Shown: positions 25,608 to 33,537 of the stretch, one piece after another
Numbering within the stretch: position 1 is the stretch's first letter
How the letters are laid out: every line of letters starts with the position of its first letter
Source of the DNA: Nocardioides sp. YR527
GTDB lineage: Bacteria > Actinomycetota > Actinomycetes > Propionibacteriales > Nocardioidaceae
DNA: 64,000 bases
NCBI RefSeq assembly: GCF_900101045.1
Contig: NZ_FNFN01000006.1
Location: 372,001 to 436,000, forward strand
Direction: 5' to 3'
Position numbers and translations under genes: made by a program
Notes under the pieces: generated by a model
The model's input: the letters and a program-made list of their open reading frames with translations, nothing else
Told to the model about the DNA's origin: nothing
The model's database searches: none

Positions 25608-26417
25608 ATGAAGTACGGATCGAGAAGGTTCAGAACTCTGATCGCGGGCGCGGCACTGGTGGCCGTCGCCGCACTGGCGCCGGCGCCGTCCGCCACCGCC
25701 GACCGCCCTGGCGGGGGTCATGGGCACGGGACGTACGACGTCCTGGTGTTCTCCAAGACCGCCGGGTTCCGGCACGGATCCATCCCTGACGGCATCGCGG
25801 CGATCGAGCGGCTGGGAGCGGAGAACGGCTTCACGGTGACCGCCACCGAGGACGCGGCGGTGTTCAACGACACCGACCTGGCGGCGTACGAGGCGGTGCT
25901 GTGGCTCTCCACGACCGGTGATGTGCTCGATGCGGGGCAGCAGGCGGCGTTCGAGCGCTATATCCAGGGCGGTGGCGGCTATGTGGGCGTGCACGCCGCC
26001 TCCGACACCGAGTACGACTGGCCCTGGTACGGCGGCCTCGTCGGTGCCTACTTCGCCGGTCACCCCGCCCAGCAGACCGCGACGGTGAAGGTGCACGCGC
26101 ACAACACCGCGGCGACGGCCGAGCTGCCGAGGCGGTGGACCCGCTGGGACGAGTGGTACAGCTTCCGCGACCGTCCGGCCGACTCGATCCGGGTCCTCGC
26201 CGACCTCGACGAGCGCAGCTACGACCCGGCCCCGTACGCCATGGGGAACCCGCACCCGATCGCCTGGTGCCACCGCTACGACGGCGGCCGCGCCTTCTAC
26301 ACCGGCATGGGGCACACCTCGGAGTCCTACACCGAGCCGGAGTTCCTCTCCCACGTGCTCGGCGGCATCCAGATGGTCGCCGGGGCCGCGCGCTTCCGCT
26401 GCGAGGCGGACCGATGA
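25608..26417 (+). CDS. Secreted ThuA domain protein
   Basis: A 269-residue protein with a Sec signal peptide (residues 1-32, basic start then AALVAVAALAPAPSATA) and one ThuA (trehalose utilisation) domain. Typical blocks are VLVFSKTAGFRHGSIPDGI, VGVHAASDTEYDWPWYGGLV, AYFAGHP and NPHPIAWCHRYDGGRAFYTGMGH. ThuA proteins are glutamine-amidotransferase-like folds linked to 3-keto-glycoside and trehalose metabolism; the enzymology of secreted forms is poorly known. It is coupled by a 4-base overlap to the cyclase gene that opens the ebo-like cluster and pairs functionally with the secreted dehydrogenase at 16909. Confidence 0.85.
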   Translation: MKYGSRRFRTLIAGAALVAVAALAPAPSATADRPGGGHGHGTYDVLVFSKTAGFRHGSIPDGIAAIERLGAENGFTVTATEDAAVFNDTDLAAYEAVLWLSTTGDVLDAGQQAAFERYIQGGGGYVGVHAASDTEYDWPWYGGLVGAYFAGHPAQQTATVKVHAHNTAATAELPRRWTRWDEWYSFRDRPADSIRVLADLDERSYDPAPYAMGNPHPIAWCHRYDGGRAFYTGMGHTSESYTEPEFLSHVLGGIQMVAGAARFRCEADR

Positions 26418-27577
26418 GCGGCGGGGTCGGGCTCTGGCTGGTCGGCGCCCGCGGCTCGGTCGGCGTCACCACGACGGTCGGGGCGCTGGCCGTACGGGCC
26501 GGGCTCGCCGGGCGGGTCGGGCTGGTCGCCGAGCAGCCGGAGGTCGCGGCCGCCGGGTTGCCCTCGCTCGACGATCTGGTGATCGGCGGGCACGACCTGG
26601 GCGCGGACCCGCTGGTGAAGCGGGCCGAGCGGCTCGCCGCGGGCGGGGTCGTGCCGTCCGGGATCCTGCCGGCGATCGCGGGCGACCTGGCGGAGGTCGA
26701 GAGGCGGCTGCGTACGGGCTATGACCCGGCGAGCGCTGAACCGCAGGGTGTCGCGGTCGAACGTTTGACCGCCGACCTGGTGGCCTTCCGCGAGGAGCAC
26801 GGGCTCGAGCGGGTGGTCGTGGTGGACGTGGCGAGCACCGAGCCGCCGGCCGAGGTCACCGACGGTGGGCCGCTCGCCGATCCCGACGCCCTGGACGCGG
26901 CGCTGGCCGCGGGCGAGTCGCCGCTGCCGGCCAGCTCCGTCTACGTCCTGGCCGCCTACCGGGCCGGATGCCCGGTGGTCTCGTTCACGCCCAGTCCCGG
27001 GCCGCGGCTCCCGGTGCTCGTCGCCCTCGCCGACCGGACCAGGCTCCCGTGGGCGGGCTCGGACGGGAAGACCGGGGAGACGCTGCTGAAGTCGGCGCTG
27101 GCGCCGATGTTCTCGACGCGGGCGCTGCAGGTCAACGCGTGGGCCTCCTACAACATGCTCGGTGGCGGGGACGGCGCCACGCTCGCCGACCCGGCCAACG
27201 CGCAGAGCAAGCTCGTCACCAAGGCCCAGGGGCTGGAGGCAATGCTCGGTCACCCGGTGGAGGGGCCGATGCACATCGACTACGTCCCCGACCACGGCGA
27301 CTGGAAGACCGCCATCGACCACGTCTCCTTCGAGGGCTTTCTCGGGGTACGGATGTCGCTGCAGTTCACCTGGAGCGGCTGCGACTCGGCGCTGGCCGCA
27401 CCATTGGTGCTCGACCTGGCCCGGCTGACGCTGCGCGCGCAGGAGGCGGGGGAGAGCGGACCGCTTCCGTTCGGGTTCTTCTTCAAGGACCCGGCGGGCT
27501 CGGTCGAGCACCGGCTCGGCACCCAGTGGGAGGAGCTGGTCGCGTGGTGCGGCCGGGTCGGCCAGGTGGGCGCATGA
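26414..27577 (+). CDS. Myo-inositol-1-phosphate-synthase homologue in the EboD position
   Basis: A 387-residue NAD-binding sugar-phosphate cyclase homologue. The N-terminal dinucleotide site is LVGARGSVGVTTTV. The catalytic half has DGKTGETLLKS (217-227), SYNMLGGGDG (about 245-254), SKLVTKAQ (265-272) and DYVPDHGDWKTAIDH. These match the Lys-rich active-site blocks of inositol-3-phosphate synthase (KSGQTKMKS, SYNHLGNNDG and KYVPYVGDSKRA in the classical enzyme). The classical enzyme converts glucose-6-phosphate to inositol-phosphate. In bacterial ebo clusters the cyclase is usually a dehydroquinate-synthase-like EboD; here an unrelated cyclase fold takes that slot. Real substrate is unproven. 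Confidence 0.85.
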   Translation: MSGGVGLWLVGARGSVGVTTTVGALAVRAGLAGRVGLVAEQPEVAAAGLPSLDDLVIGGHDLGADPLVKRAERLAAGGVVPSGILPAIAGDLAEVERRLRTGYDPASAEPQGVAVERLTADLVAFREEHGLERVVVVDVASTEPPAEVTDGGPLADPDALDAALAAGESPLPASSVYVLAAYRAGCPVVSFTPSPGPRLPVLVALADRTRLPWAGSDGKTGETLLKSALAPMFSTRALQVNAWASYNMLGGGDGATLADPANAQSKLVTKAQGLEAMLGHPVEGPMHIDYVPDHGDWKTAIDHVSFEGFLGVRMSLQFTWSGCDSALAAPLVLDLARLTLRAQEAGESGPLPFGFFFKDPAGSVEHRLGTQWEELVAWCGRVGQVGA

Positions 27578-28422
27578 CGTCTTCCGTCCGAGCCTTCGCC
27601 GAGCTCGTCCGGCTGCCGGCGGCCCTCACCGTGCCGGGCGACACCCTGGCCGGGGCCGCCGCGGCCGGTCCGCTTGCGGTCCGGGCGGTCGCGATGCCGG
27701 CCGCCTCGGTGGCGCTCTACTGGGCCGGGATGGCGCTCAACGACTGGGCCGACCGGGACCTCGACGCCGTCGAGCGCCCCGAGCGGCCGATCCCGTCGGG
27801 GCGGGTGAGCCCGCGGCAGGCGCTGGGGGTCGCCGTCGGGCTGACCGCGGCGGGCGTCGGGCTGGCCGCCCTGGTCGGAGGCCGTCCGGCCGCGGCGACA
27901 GCGGCAGCCCTGGCCGGCACGGTGTGGGCCTACGACACCGTCCTCAAGGACACCCCGGCCGGGCCGGTCGCGATGGCCGCGGCCCGCGGGCTCGACGTGC
28001 TCCTCGGGGCGAGCGCGAGCGGACGTACGCGGGCCGGGCTGGTGCCTGCCGGCCTCCTCGCCGCCCACACCGCCGGGGTCACCCTGCTCAGCCGGGGCGA
28101 GGTCCACGGCACCCGGCCCGTCACGGCGGGTCTCGCAGGTGCGGCCACGGTCGCGACCGCGGCCGTCGCGGCCGGCCACGGGCGGGCGGTGCTGCCCGTC
28201 GCCCTCGCCGCGACGTACGCCCACAGTGTCGGCTCCGCCCAGCTCGCCGCGGTCTCCTCGCCGGATGCCGGTACGGTCCGGCACGCCACCGGCGCCGGGA
28301 TCCGCGGGATGATCCCGCTCCAGGCCGCGCTCGTGGCCCGCCGCTCCCCGCTCGCGGCGGTCGCGCTGCTGGCCGCCGGCCCGATCGTCAAGGCCGCCTC
28401 GAAGGTGGTGTCACCGACATGA
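27574..28422 (+). CDS. eboC: EboC-like UbiA-family prenyltransferase (SCO3242-type)
   Basis: A 282-residue membrane protein with about eight helices. The first Asp-rich motif NDWADRDLD (56-64) is intact and followed by RPIPSGRVS, as in UbiA/EboC enzymes that bind polyprenyl diphosphate and Mg2+. The second canonical Asp motif is replaced by AAARGLDVLLGAS, a form I recall from EboC-type proteins. It likely transfers a prenyl group to the cyclitol or other product of the neighbouring cyclase. It overlaps both flanking genes by 4 bases, so all are translated together. Confidence 0.83.
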   Translation: MTSSVRAFAELVRLPAALTVPGDTLAGAAAAGPLAVRAVAMPAASVALYWAGMALNDWADRDLDAVERPERPIPSGRVSPRQALGVAVGLTAAGVGLAALVGGRPAAATAAALAGTVWAYDTVLKDTPAGPVAMAAARGLDVLLGASASGRTRAGLVPAGLLAAHTAGVTLLSRGEVHGTRPVTAGLAGAATVATAAVAAGHGRAVLPVALAATYAHSVGSAQLAAVSSPDAGTVRHATGAGIRGMIPLQAALVARRSPLAAVALLAAGPIVKAASKVVSPT

Positions 28423-29297
28423 GCACGGCGAGCGCGTTGCGGTTCGGCTACGGCACCAACGGCATGCACAGCCACCGGCTCGAGGACGCGCTGAGCCTTC
28501 TGGCCGCGCTGGGCTACGACGGGGTCGCGCTGACCCTGGACCACCTTCATCTGGACCCCTTCCGACCGAACCTGGCGGGCCGGGTCGCGCAGGTCGGCCG
28601 CCGGCTGGACGAGCTCGGCCTGTCGGTCGTGATCGAGACAGGCGCTCGCTACATCCTCGACCCGCTCCGTAAGCACTACCCGACCCTGCTGCACGCGGGC
28701 CCGGACGCGACCCGTCGGGTCGACTACCTGCACCGGGCGGTCGAGGTAGCCGCCGACCTCGGCGCGGAGGCGGTCTCGTTCTGGTCGGGCACCCTGCCCG
28801 ACGGCGTCGACGAGGACCGGGCCTGGGGACGCCTGTGCGACGGCGTGTGGCGGGTCCTCGACCTGGCCACCCGTCGCGGCGTCGTGTGTGCCGTCGAGCC
28901 CGAGCCCGGGCACTTCGTCGACACCCTCGACGCCGTGCTCGAGCTGCGCCGGCGCCTCGACGACCCGAAGCTGCTGCGGGTCACCCTCGACCTCGGCCAT
29001 GTGGTCTGCAACGAGCCGCGCGGGATGGCCGAGACCATCCGTCTGGCCGGTCCGCTGCTGGCCAACGTGCAGGTCGACGACATGGTCGAGGGCGTCCACG
29101 AGCATCTGGAGCTGGGCACCGGTGAGGTCGACTTCGCCGCCGCGCTCGGCACCCTCGTCGAGATCGGCTACACCGGGCTCGCCGCGCTCGAGCTGCCCCG
29201 CCAGTCCCACGCCGCCCCCGTCGTCGCCGAGCGCTCCCTCGCGTTCCTGCGCGAGACCCTCGAGGGGCTGCCCGACCCTGAGGAGGTGCGCGCATGA
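28419..29297 (+). CDS. TIM-barrel sugar-phosphate isomerase/epimerase of the ebo-like cluster
   Basis: A 292-residue xylose-isomerase-like TIM barrel (AP_endonuc_2 family). Likely metal ligands lie in CAVEPEPGHF (Glu), VTLDLGHVVCN (Asp, His), NVQVDDMVEGVHEHLELG (Asp, His) and ALELPRQS (Glu). The family isomerises or epimerises sugars or their phosphates. The 4-base overlaps with eboC and eboA tie it firmly into this cluster. It is distinct from EboE, which lies further downstream and is longer. Substrate unknown. Confidence 0.83.
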   Translation: MSTASALRFGYGTNGMHSHRLEDALSLLAALGYDGVALTLDHLHLDPFRPNLAGRVAQVGRRLDELGLSVVIETGARYILDPLRKHYPTLLHAGPDATRRVDYLHRAVEVAADLGAEAVSFWSGTLPDGVDEDRAWGRLCDGVWRVLDLATRRGVVCAVEPEPGHFVDTLDAVLELRRRLDDPKLLRVTLDLGHVVCNEPRGMAETIRLAGPLLANVQVDDMVEGVHEHLELGTGEVDFAAALGTLVEIGYTGLAALELPRQSHAAPVVAERSLAFLRETLEGLPDPEEVRA

Positions 29298-30046
29298 ACG
29301 CGTCAGCTGAAGGTGACCGTGTTGGTCATCTCGACAAGCTCGATACAACGCTCGACACGCCTCCGCCTAGCGGCTCCGGCGGCTCGACCAGCAATGCCCC
29401 CGTCGGTCGAGCCGCGAGCGCCAGCGAGCGTGTCGAGACCAACACGGTTGCCGACGAGCGGACACTCGACGCGTGGTGCGCCGAGATCGAGGCCGAGCCC
29501 ACCCGGATCCGGACCCGATTCCCGGCCGCGGCCAGGGAGATCGGGCGCACGCCCGGAACCTCGGCCGAGCCCGGCGCGGAGCGGGTCGAGGACGGCGTAC
29601 GCCTCCGGCTGCTGGCGGCGCTCGGCGGTGCTCTGGCCGGTGATCCGGACGCGTTGAGCATTGAGGTGCACGACCTCTACCGCTTCGGCGATGCCGACGA
29701 GAGGCGGGCGGTCCTGCTCGGCCTCGGGCAGATCGAGGACCTGATCGGTGACCGCGCCCTCGACCTGGTCCACGACGCGCTGCGCACCAACGACCCGCGC
29801 CTGGTGGCCGCGGCCCTGGGGACGTACGCCTCGCGGCTCGACGACGCCGCGTGGCGCCAGGCGGTGCTCAAGTGCCTCTTCGTCGGCGTACCTCTTCGGC
29901 TGGTCGCCGGCCTGGAGAGAGCCGACGACGAGCTGCGCCGGATGGTCGCCGACTACGCCGCCGAGCGGCGCGCGGCCGGCCGCGAGGTGCCCGCGGACGC
30001 GCTGTCCTTCCTGCCCGCCCCCACCCAGACCACTCGGGAGTCCTGA
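29294..30046 (+). CDS. eboA: EboA-domain protein with REP-like insertion at its N-terminus
   Basis: A 250-residue protein. Residues about 52-250 form the EboA helical-repeat domain of unknown biochemical role (TRIRTRFPAAAREIGR, DDAAWRQAVLKCLFVGVPLRLVAGL). EboA proteins accompany metabolite export or assembly genes in ebo clusters. Residues about 6-53 are low-complexity and are encoded by an imperfect palindrome (29316-29448), so this stretch does not look like original protein sequence. The frame is kept. The ATG at 29294 overlaps the preceding stop; an alternative internal start after the repeat cannot be excluded. Confidence 0.8.
   Translation: MNASAEGDRVGHLDKLDTTLDTPPPSGSGGSTSNAPVGRAASASERVETNTVADERTLDAWCAEIEAEPTRIRTRFPAAAREIGRTPGTSAEPGAERVEDGVRLRLLAALGGALAGDPDALSIEVHDLYRFGDADERRAVLLGLGQIEDLIGDRALDLVHDALRTNDPRLVAAALGTYASRLDDAAWRQAVLKCLFVGVPLRLVAGLERADDELRRMVADYAAERRAAGREVPADALSFLPAPTQTTRES
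29316..29448. repeat. REP-like imperfect palindrome inside the 5' end of eboA
   Basis: Outer arms ACCGTGTTGGTC (29316-29327) and GACCAACACGGT (29437-29448) are perfect complements. Adjoining CTCGACAAGCTCG and CGAGCGTGTCGAG largely extend the pairing. The right half has GTCGAGCCGCGAGCG and CCAGCGAGCG, the type of short palindromic element often intergenic in actinobacteria. It sits in frame within coding sequence. Confidence 0.8.
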
Positions 30047-30903
30047 TGCGCATCTTCGACCCGCACATCCACATGAGCTCGCGTACGACCGACGACTACG
30101 AGGCGATGGCAGCCGCCGGGGTCCAAGCCCTGGTGGAGCCGGCGTTCTGGCTCGGCCAGCCGCGGACCAGTGTCGACTCGTTCGTCGACTACTTCGACGC
30201 GCTGGTCGGCTGGGAGCGGTTCCGGGCCTCGCAGTTCGGGATCGCCCACCACTGCACGATCGCGCTCAACCCGAAGGAGGCCAACGACCCGCGCTGCACG
30301 CCGGTGCTCGACCTGCTGCCGCGCTACCTCGCCAAGGACGGCGTGGTCGCGGTCGGCGAGGTGGGCTTCGACTCGATGACGGAGGACGAGGAGAAGGCGT
30401 TCAGCCGTCAGCTGGAGCTGGCCCGCGAGTTCGCGCTGCCGGCGCTCGTGCACACCCCGCACCGCGACAAGCTGGCCGGGACCCGCCGCACCCTCGACCT
30501 GGTCGAGGCGGCCGGGATGGAGCCCGGGATGGTCCTCGTCGACCACCTCAACGAGATGACCGTCGATGTCGTCGACGAGGCGGGCGCCTGGATGGGCTTC
30601 TCGATCTACCCCGACACCAAGATGGATCCGGACCGGATGGTCGCCATCTTGCAGCGCCGCGGCCTCGACCGGGTGCTGGTCAACTCCGCCGCTGACTGGG
30701 GCAAGAGCGACCCGCTGCGCACCCGGGCCACCGGCGAGGCGATGCTCGCGGCCGGCTTCACCGAGGACGACGTCGACCGGGTGCTGTGGCGCAACCCGGT
30801 GGAGTTCTTCGGGCAGAGCGGACGGCTCCTGCTCGATGTTCCCGAGACCGGCCAGGGTGACACCTTCGCGGGCAACTCGCTGCTGCGAGGTGAGCGCGCA
30901 TGA
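30046..30903 (+). CDS. eboB: EboB, TatD-family metal-dependent hydrolase
   Basis: A 285-residue TIM-barrel amidohydrolase-superfamily protein. Metal ligands are DPHIH (H7, H9), GEVGFDS (E105), LVHTPH (H136), LVDHLNEM (H167) and an Asp in NSAADWG. TatD relatives are DNases or hydrolases, but in ebo clusters the substrate is unknown. The start overlaps the eboA stop by one base (TGATG), and its stop overlaps eboE by 4, so translation is coupled. Length and metal site are intact. Confidence 0.84.
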   Translation: MRIFDPHIHMSSRTTDDYEAMAAAGVQALVEPAFWLGQPRTSVDSFVDYFDALVGWERFRASQFGIAHHCTIALNPKEANDPRCTPVLDLLPRYLAKDGVVAVGEVGFDSMTEDEEKAFSRQLELAREFALPALVHTPHRDKLAGTRRTLDLVEAAGMEPGMVLVDHLNEMTVDVVDEAGAWMGFSIYPDTKMDPDRMVAILQRRGLDRVLVNSAADWGKSDPLRTRATGEAMLAAGFTEDDVDRVLWRNPVEFFGQSGRLLLDVPETGQGDTFAGNSLLRGERA

Positions 30904-32084
30904 GGTTCCGGCACCGCGACGGCACGGTCGTCCACCTCGGCTACTGCAGCAACGTGCACCCCGCCGAGGACGTCGACGGCATCCTCGACCAGCTGCGCCG
31001 CTACGCCGGCGAGGTGCGGGCCCGGCTCGGGGTCTCCCGCCTCGGCCTCGGCCTCTGGCTCCCGGCCGCGACCGCCCACGAGCTGGCCGCCGACCCGTCC
31101 ATCCTGGAGCGTTTGCGCGCTGGCCTGGACCGCCACGGACTCGAGGTCGTCACCCTCAACGCCTTCCCGTACGCCGGGTTCCACGCCCCGGTGGTGAAGC
31201 GCGACGTCTACTCACCGGACTGGTCGACGCGACGCCGCCTCGACTACACCCTCGACTGCGCCCGGGTGCTGGCGGCGCTGCTGCCAGACGATGCCGCACG
31301 CGGCAGCATCTCCACCCTCCCGCTGGGCTGGCGTACGCCGTGGTTCACCGACCGAGACCGGGCGGCGCGGGAGCTGATCGGCGAGCTCGCCGACGGCCTG
31401 GCCGGGATCGAGGCCGAGCACGGCCGGCCGGTGCGGGTCGGGTTCGAGCCGGAGCCCGGCTGTGTCGTGGAGACGACCCGGGACGCGGTGACCCGGCTCG
31501 CCGGGCTGGACCCCGACCACCTCGGGATCTGCGTCGACACCTGCCATCTCGCCACCCAGTTCGAGGACGCCACCGAGGCGCTCGACCGGCTGCACGTGGC
31601 CGGGCTGCCGGTCGTCAAGGTCCAGGTCTCCGCGGCCCTGCACGCCGACGACCCCAGCGATCCGGCGACGCGGGAGGCGCTCGCGTCCTACGCCGAGGAC
31701 CGCTTCCTGCACCAGACCCGCGAGCCGCGCGGAGGACGGGTGGACAGCCGCGACGACCTGCCCGAGGCGCTCACCGGCCATCGCCCGCTGCCGGCCGAGC
31801 ATCCCTGGCGGGTGCACTTCCACGTACCTCTCCATGCCGATCCGGCCCCGCCGCTGCGCAGCACCCGCGACCACCTCGCCGGCACGCTCGACGCGCTCCT
31901 CGGCGGCCCGGTGGCCCACACCGACCACCTCGAGGTCGAGACGTACACCTGGGGGGTCCTGCCCGAGCGGATCCGCCCGAACGAGGACGCCGGTCTGGTC
32001 GCGGGCATCGCGGCCGAGCTGGCCTGGACACGCGACCGGCTCCTCGAGGCCGGTCTGGAACAGCTGCAGGAGGCCTCCGCATGA
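30900..32084 (+). CDS. eboE: EboE, TIM-barrel metabolite-traffic protein
   Basis: A 394-residue xylose-isomerase-like TIM barrel. It contains LGYCSNVHPAEDVDGIL at the N-terminus, FEPEPGCVVETT, GICVDTCHLATQFED and VKVQVSAALHADDP, all typical of EboE. The C-terminal 120 residues (RFLHQTREP, WRVHFHVPLH, VETYTWGVLPE) are the EboE-specific extension. In cyanobacteria ebo genes are required to export the scytonemin monomer; the reaction catalysed by EboE is not known. It follows eboB with a 4-base overlap and ends inside the short repeat at 32079. Confidence 0.86.
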   Translation: MRFRHRDGTVVHLGYCSNVHPAEDVDGILDQLRRYAGEVRARLGVSRLGLGLWLPAATAHELAADPSILERLRAGLDRHGLEVVTLNAFPYAGFHAPVVKRDVYSPDWSTRRRLDYTLDCARVLAALLPDDAARGSISTLPLGWRTPWFTDRDRAARELIGELADGLAGIEAEHGRPVRVGFEPEPGCVVETTRDAVTRLAGLDPDHLGICVDTCHLATQFEDATEALDRLHVAGLPVVKVQVSAALHADDPSDPATREALASYAEDRFLHQTREPRGGRVDSRDDLPEALTGHRPLPAEHPWRVHFHVPLHADPAPPLRSTRDHLAGTLDALLGGPVAHTDHLEVETYTWGVLPERIRPNEDAGLVAGIAAELAWTRDRLLEAGLEQLQEASA

Positions 32085-32099
32085 GCGAGCGTCAGCGAG
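32079..32099. repeat. Short dispersed repeat at the eboE stop codon (copy 1)
   Basis: The 21-base stretch containing ATGAGCGAGCGTCAGCGAG overlaps the eboE stop codon. An identical stretch follows the rnhB stop at 57253. It resembles half of the palindrome in eboA (CCAGCGAGCG). Confidence 0.75.
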
Positions 32100-32160
32100 T
32101 GACCATAGGCCTCAGGCCGCCGCGTCCGTACGATGGCGCTTGCGCTACGGAGGCGGCGGC

Positions 32161-33522
32161 ATGAATGAGAAGCTGCTGGTCATCGACGTGGTCGGGATGA
32201 CTCCCGAGCTGCTCCGGCACATGCCGCGGGTGCGGCAGGTGGGGGAGTCGGGGTTCACCGCCGAGCTCGGCACCGTGCTGCCCGCGGTCACCTGCTCGGT
32301 GCAGTCGACCTTCCTGACCGGCGCGCTGCCGCGCGAGCACGGCATCGTCGGCAACGGCTGGTACTTCCGCGACCTGGGTGAGGTGCTCCTGTGGCGCCAG
32401 CACAACGCCCTGGTCAAGGGCGAGAAGCTCTGGGACGTCGTCCGCCGCCGGCGCCCCGGCGCGAAGGTCGCCAACATCTGCTGGTGGTACGCCATGGGCG
32501 CCGACGTCGACACCACCGTCACCCCGCGCCCGGCCTACCACGCCGACGGCAAGAAGTCGCCGGACTGCTGGACCTGGCCGCCCGAGCTCCACGACACCCT
32601 CACCGAGGAGCTGGGGCCGTTCCCACTGTTCACCTACTGGGGGCCGACCGCCTCGATCAAGAGCTCGGCCTGGATCGTCGCGGCGGCCCGCAAGGTGATG
32701 CCCGACCACGACCTCACCCTGGTCTACGTCCCGCACCTCGACTACGACCTGCAGCGGTTCGGCCCCGACAGCCCGCAGGCGGCCCAGGCCGCCCGCGACG
32801 TCGACGCCACCCTGGCACCGCTGCTCGACGACGCCGAGGCCGCGGGCGTCCGGGTCGTGCTGCTGAGCGAGTACGGCATCACGAAGGCCTCCCGCCCGGT
32901 CGACGTCAACCGGCTGCTGCGCCGCGAGGGCCTCCTGCACGTCCACCACAACGCCACCGGCGAGCTGCTCGACCCGTGGACCTCGCGCGCCTTCGCGGTC
33001 GCCGACCACCAGATCGCCCACGTCTACGTCAAGGACCCGGCCGACCTTGAACGGGTCCGGAAGCTCCTCCAAGACCTCGACGGGGTCGCCGAGGTGCTCG
33101 ACCGCGCCGGCCAGGCGGCGTACGGACTCGACCACGAGCGCGCGGGCGAGCTGGTCGTGGTGGCCGAGTCGGATGCCTGGTTCACCTACTACTACTGGCT
33201 CGAAGACGCGAACGCACCCGACTTCGCCCGCGGCGTCGAGATCCACAAGAAGCCCGGCTACGACCCCGCCGAGCTGTTCCTCGACCCCGAGGACCGCTGG
33301 GTCAAGCTGCGCGCCGCCACCACTCTGGCCCGCAAGACGGCCGGGCTGCGCTACGCGATGAGCGTGGTGCCGCTCGACCCCGCCCCGGTCTCGGGCAGCC
33401 ACGGCCGGCTGCCGGAGGACCCCGAGCACGGACCCGTGCTCGTCTGCTCCGACGCCTCCGTCAAGCGCGACCGGTTCGAGGCCACCGAGGTCCGCGACCT
33501 GCTTGCATCTCTGCTCCCCTGA
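32161..33522 (+). CDS. eboF: EboF, nucleotide-pyrophosphatase/alkaline-phosphatase-superfamily protein
   Basis: A 453-residue type I phosphodiesterase/nucleotide-pyrophosphatase-fold protein. The first metal Asp is D9 (LLVIDVVGM). The catalytic Thr lies in PAVTCSVQSTFLTGALPREHGI (T44). PHLDYDLQRFGP provides Asp and His-type ligands. The usual SDHGM is replaced by LLSEYGIT (about 236-242), and ADHQ (near 281) stands in the last metal block. Such enzymes hydrolyse phosphoesters or diphosphates; it may remove phosphate from the cluster product. No signal peptide is seen. A 76-base gap with a GGAGG site precedes ATG 32161, unlike the overlapping genes before it. Confidence 0.82.
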   Translation: MNEKLLVIDVVGMTPELLRHMPRVRQVGESGFTAELGTVLPAVTCSVQSTFLTGALPREHGIVGNGWYFRDLGEVLLWRQHNALVKGEKLWDVVRRRRPGAKVANICWWYAMGADVDTTVTPRPAYHADGKKSPDCWTWPPELHDTLTEELGPFPLFTYWGPTASIKSSAWIVAAARKVMPDHDLTLVYVPHLDYDLQRFGPDSPQAAQAARDVDATLAPLLDDAEAAGVRVVLLSEYGITKASRPVDVNRLLRREGLLHVHHNATGELLDPWTSRAFAVADHQIAHVYVKDPADLERVRKLLQDLDGVAEVLDRAGQAAYGLDHERAGELVVVAESDAWFTYYYWLEDANAPDFARGVEIHKKPGYDPAELFLDPEDRWVKLRAATTLARKTAGLRYAMSVVPLDPAPVSGSHGRLPEDPEHGPVLVCSDASVKRDRFEATEVRDLLASLLP

Positions 33523-33537
33523 GGAAGGACACACACC

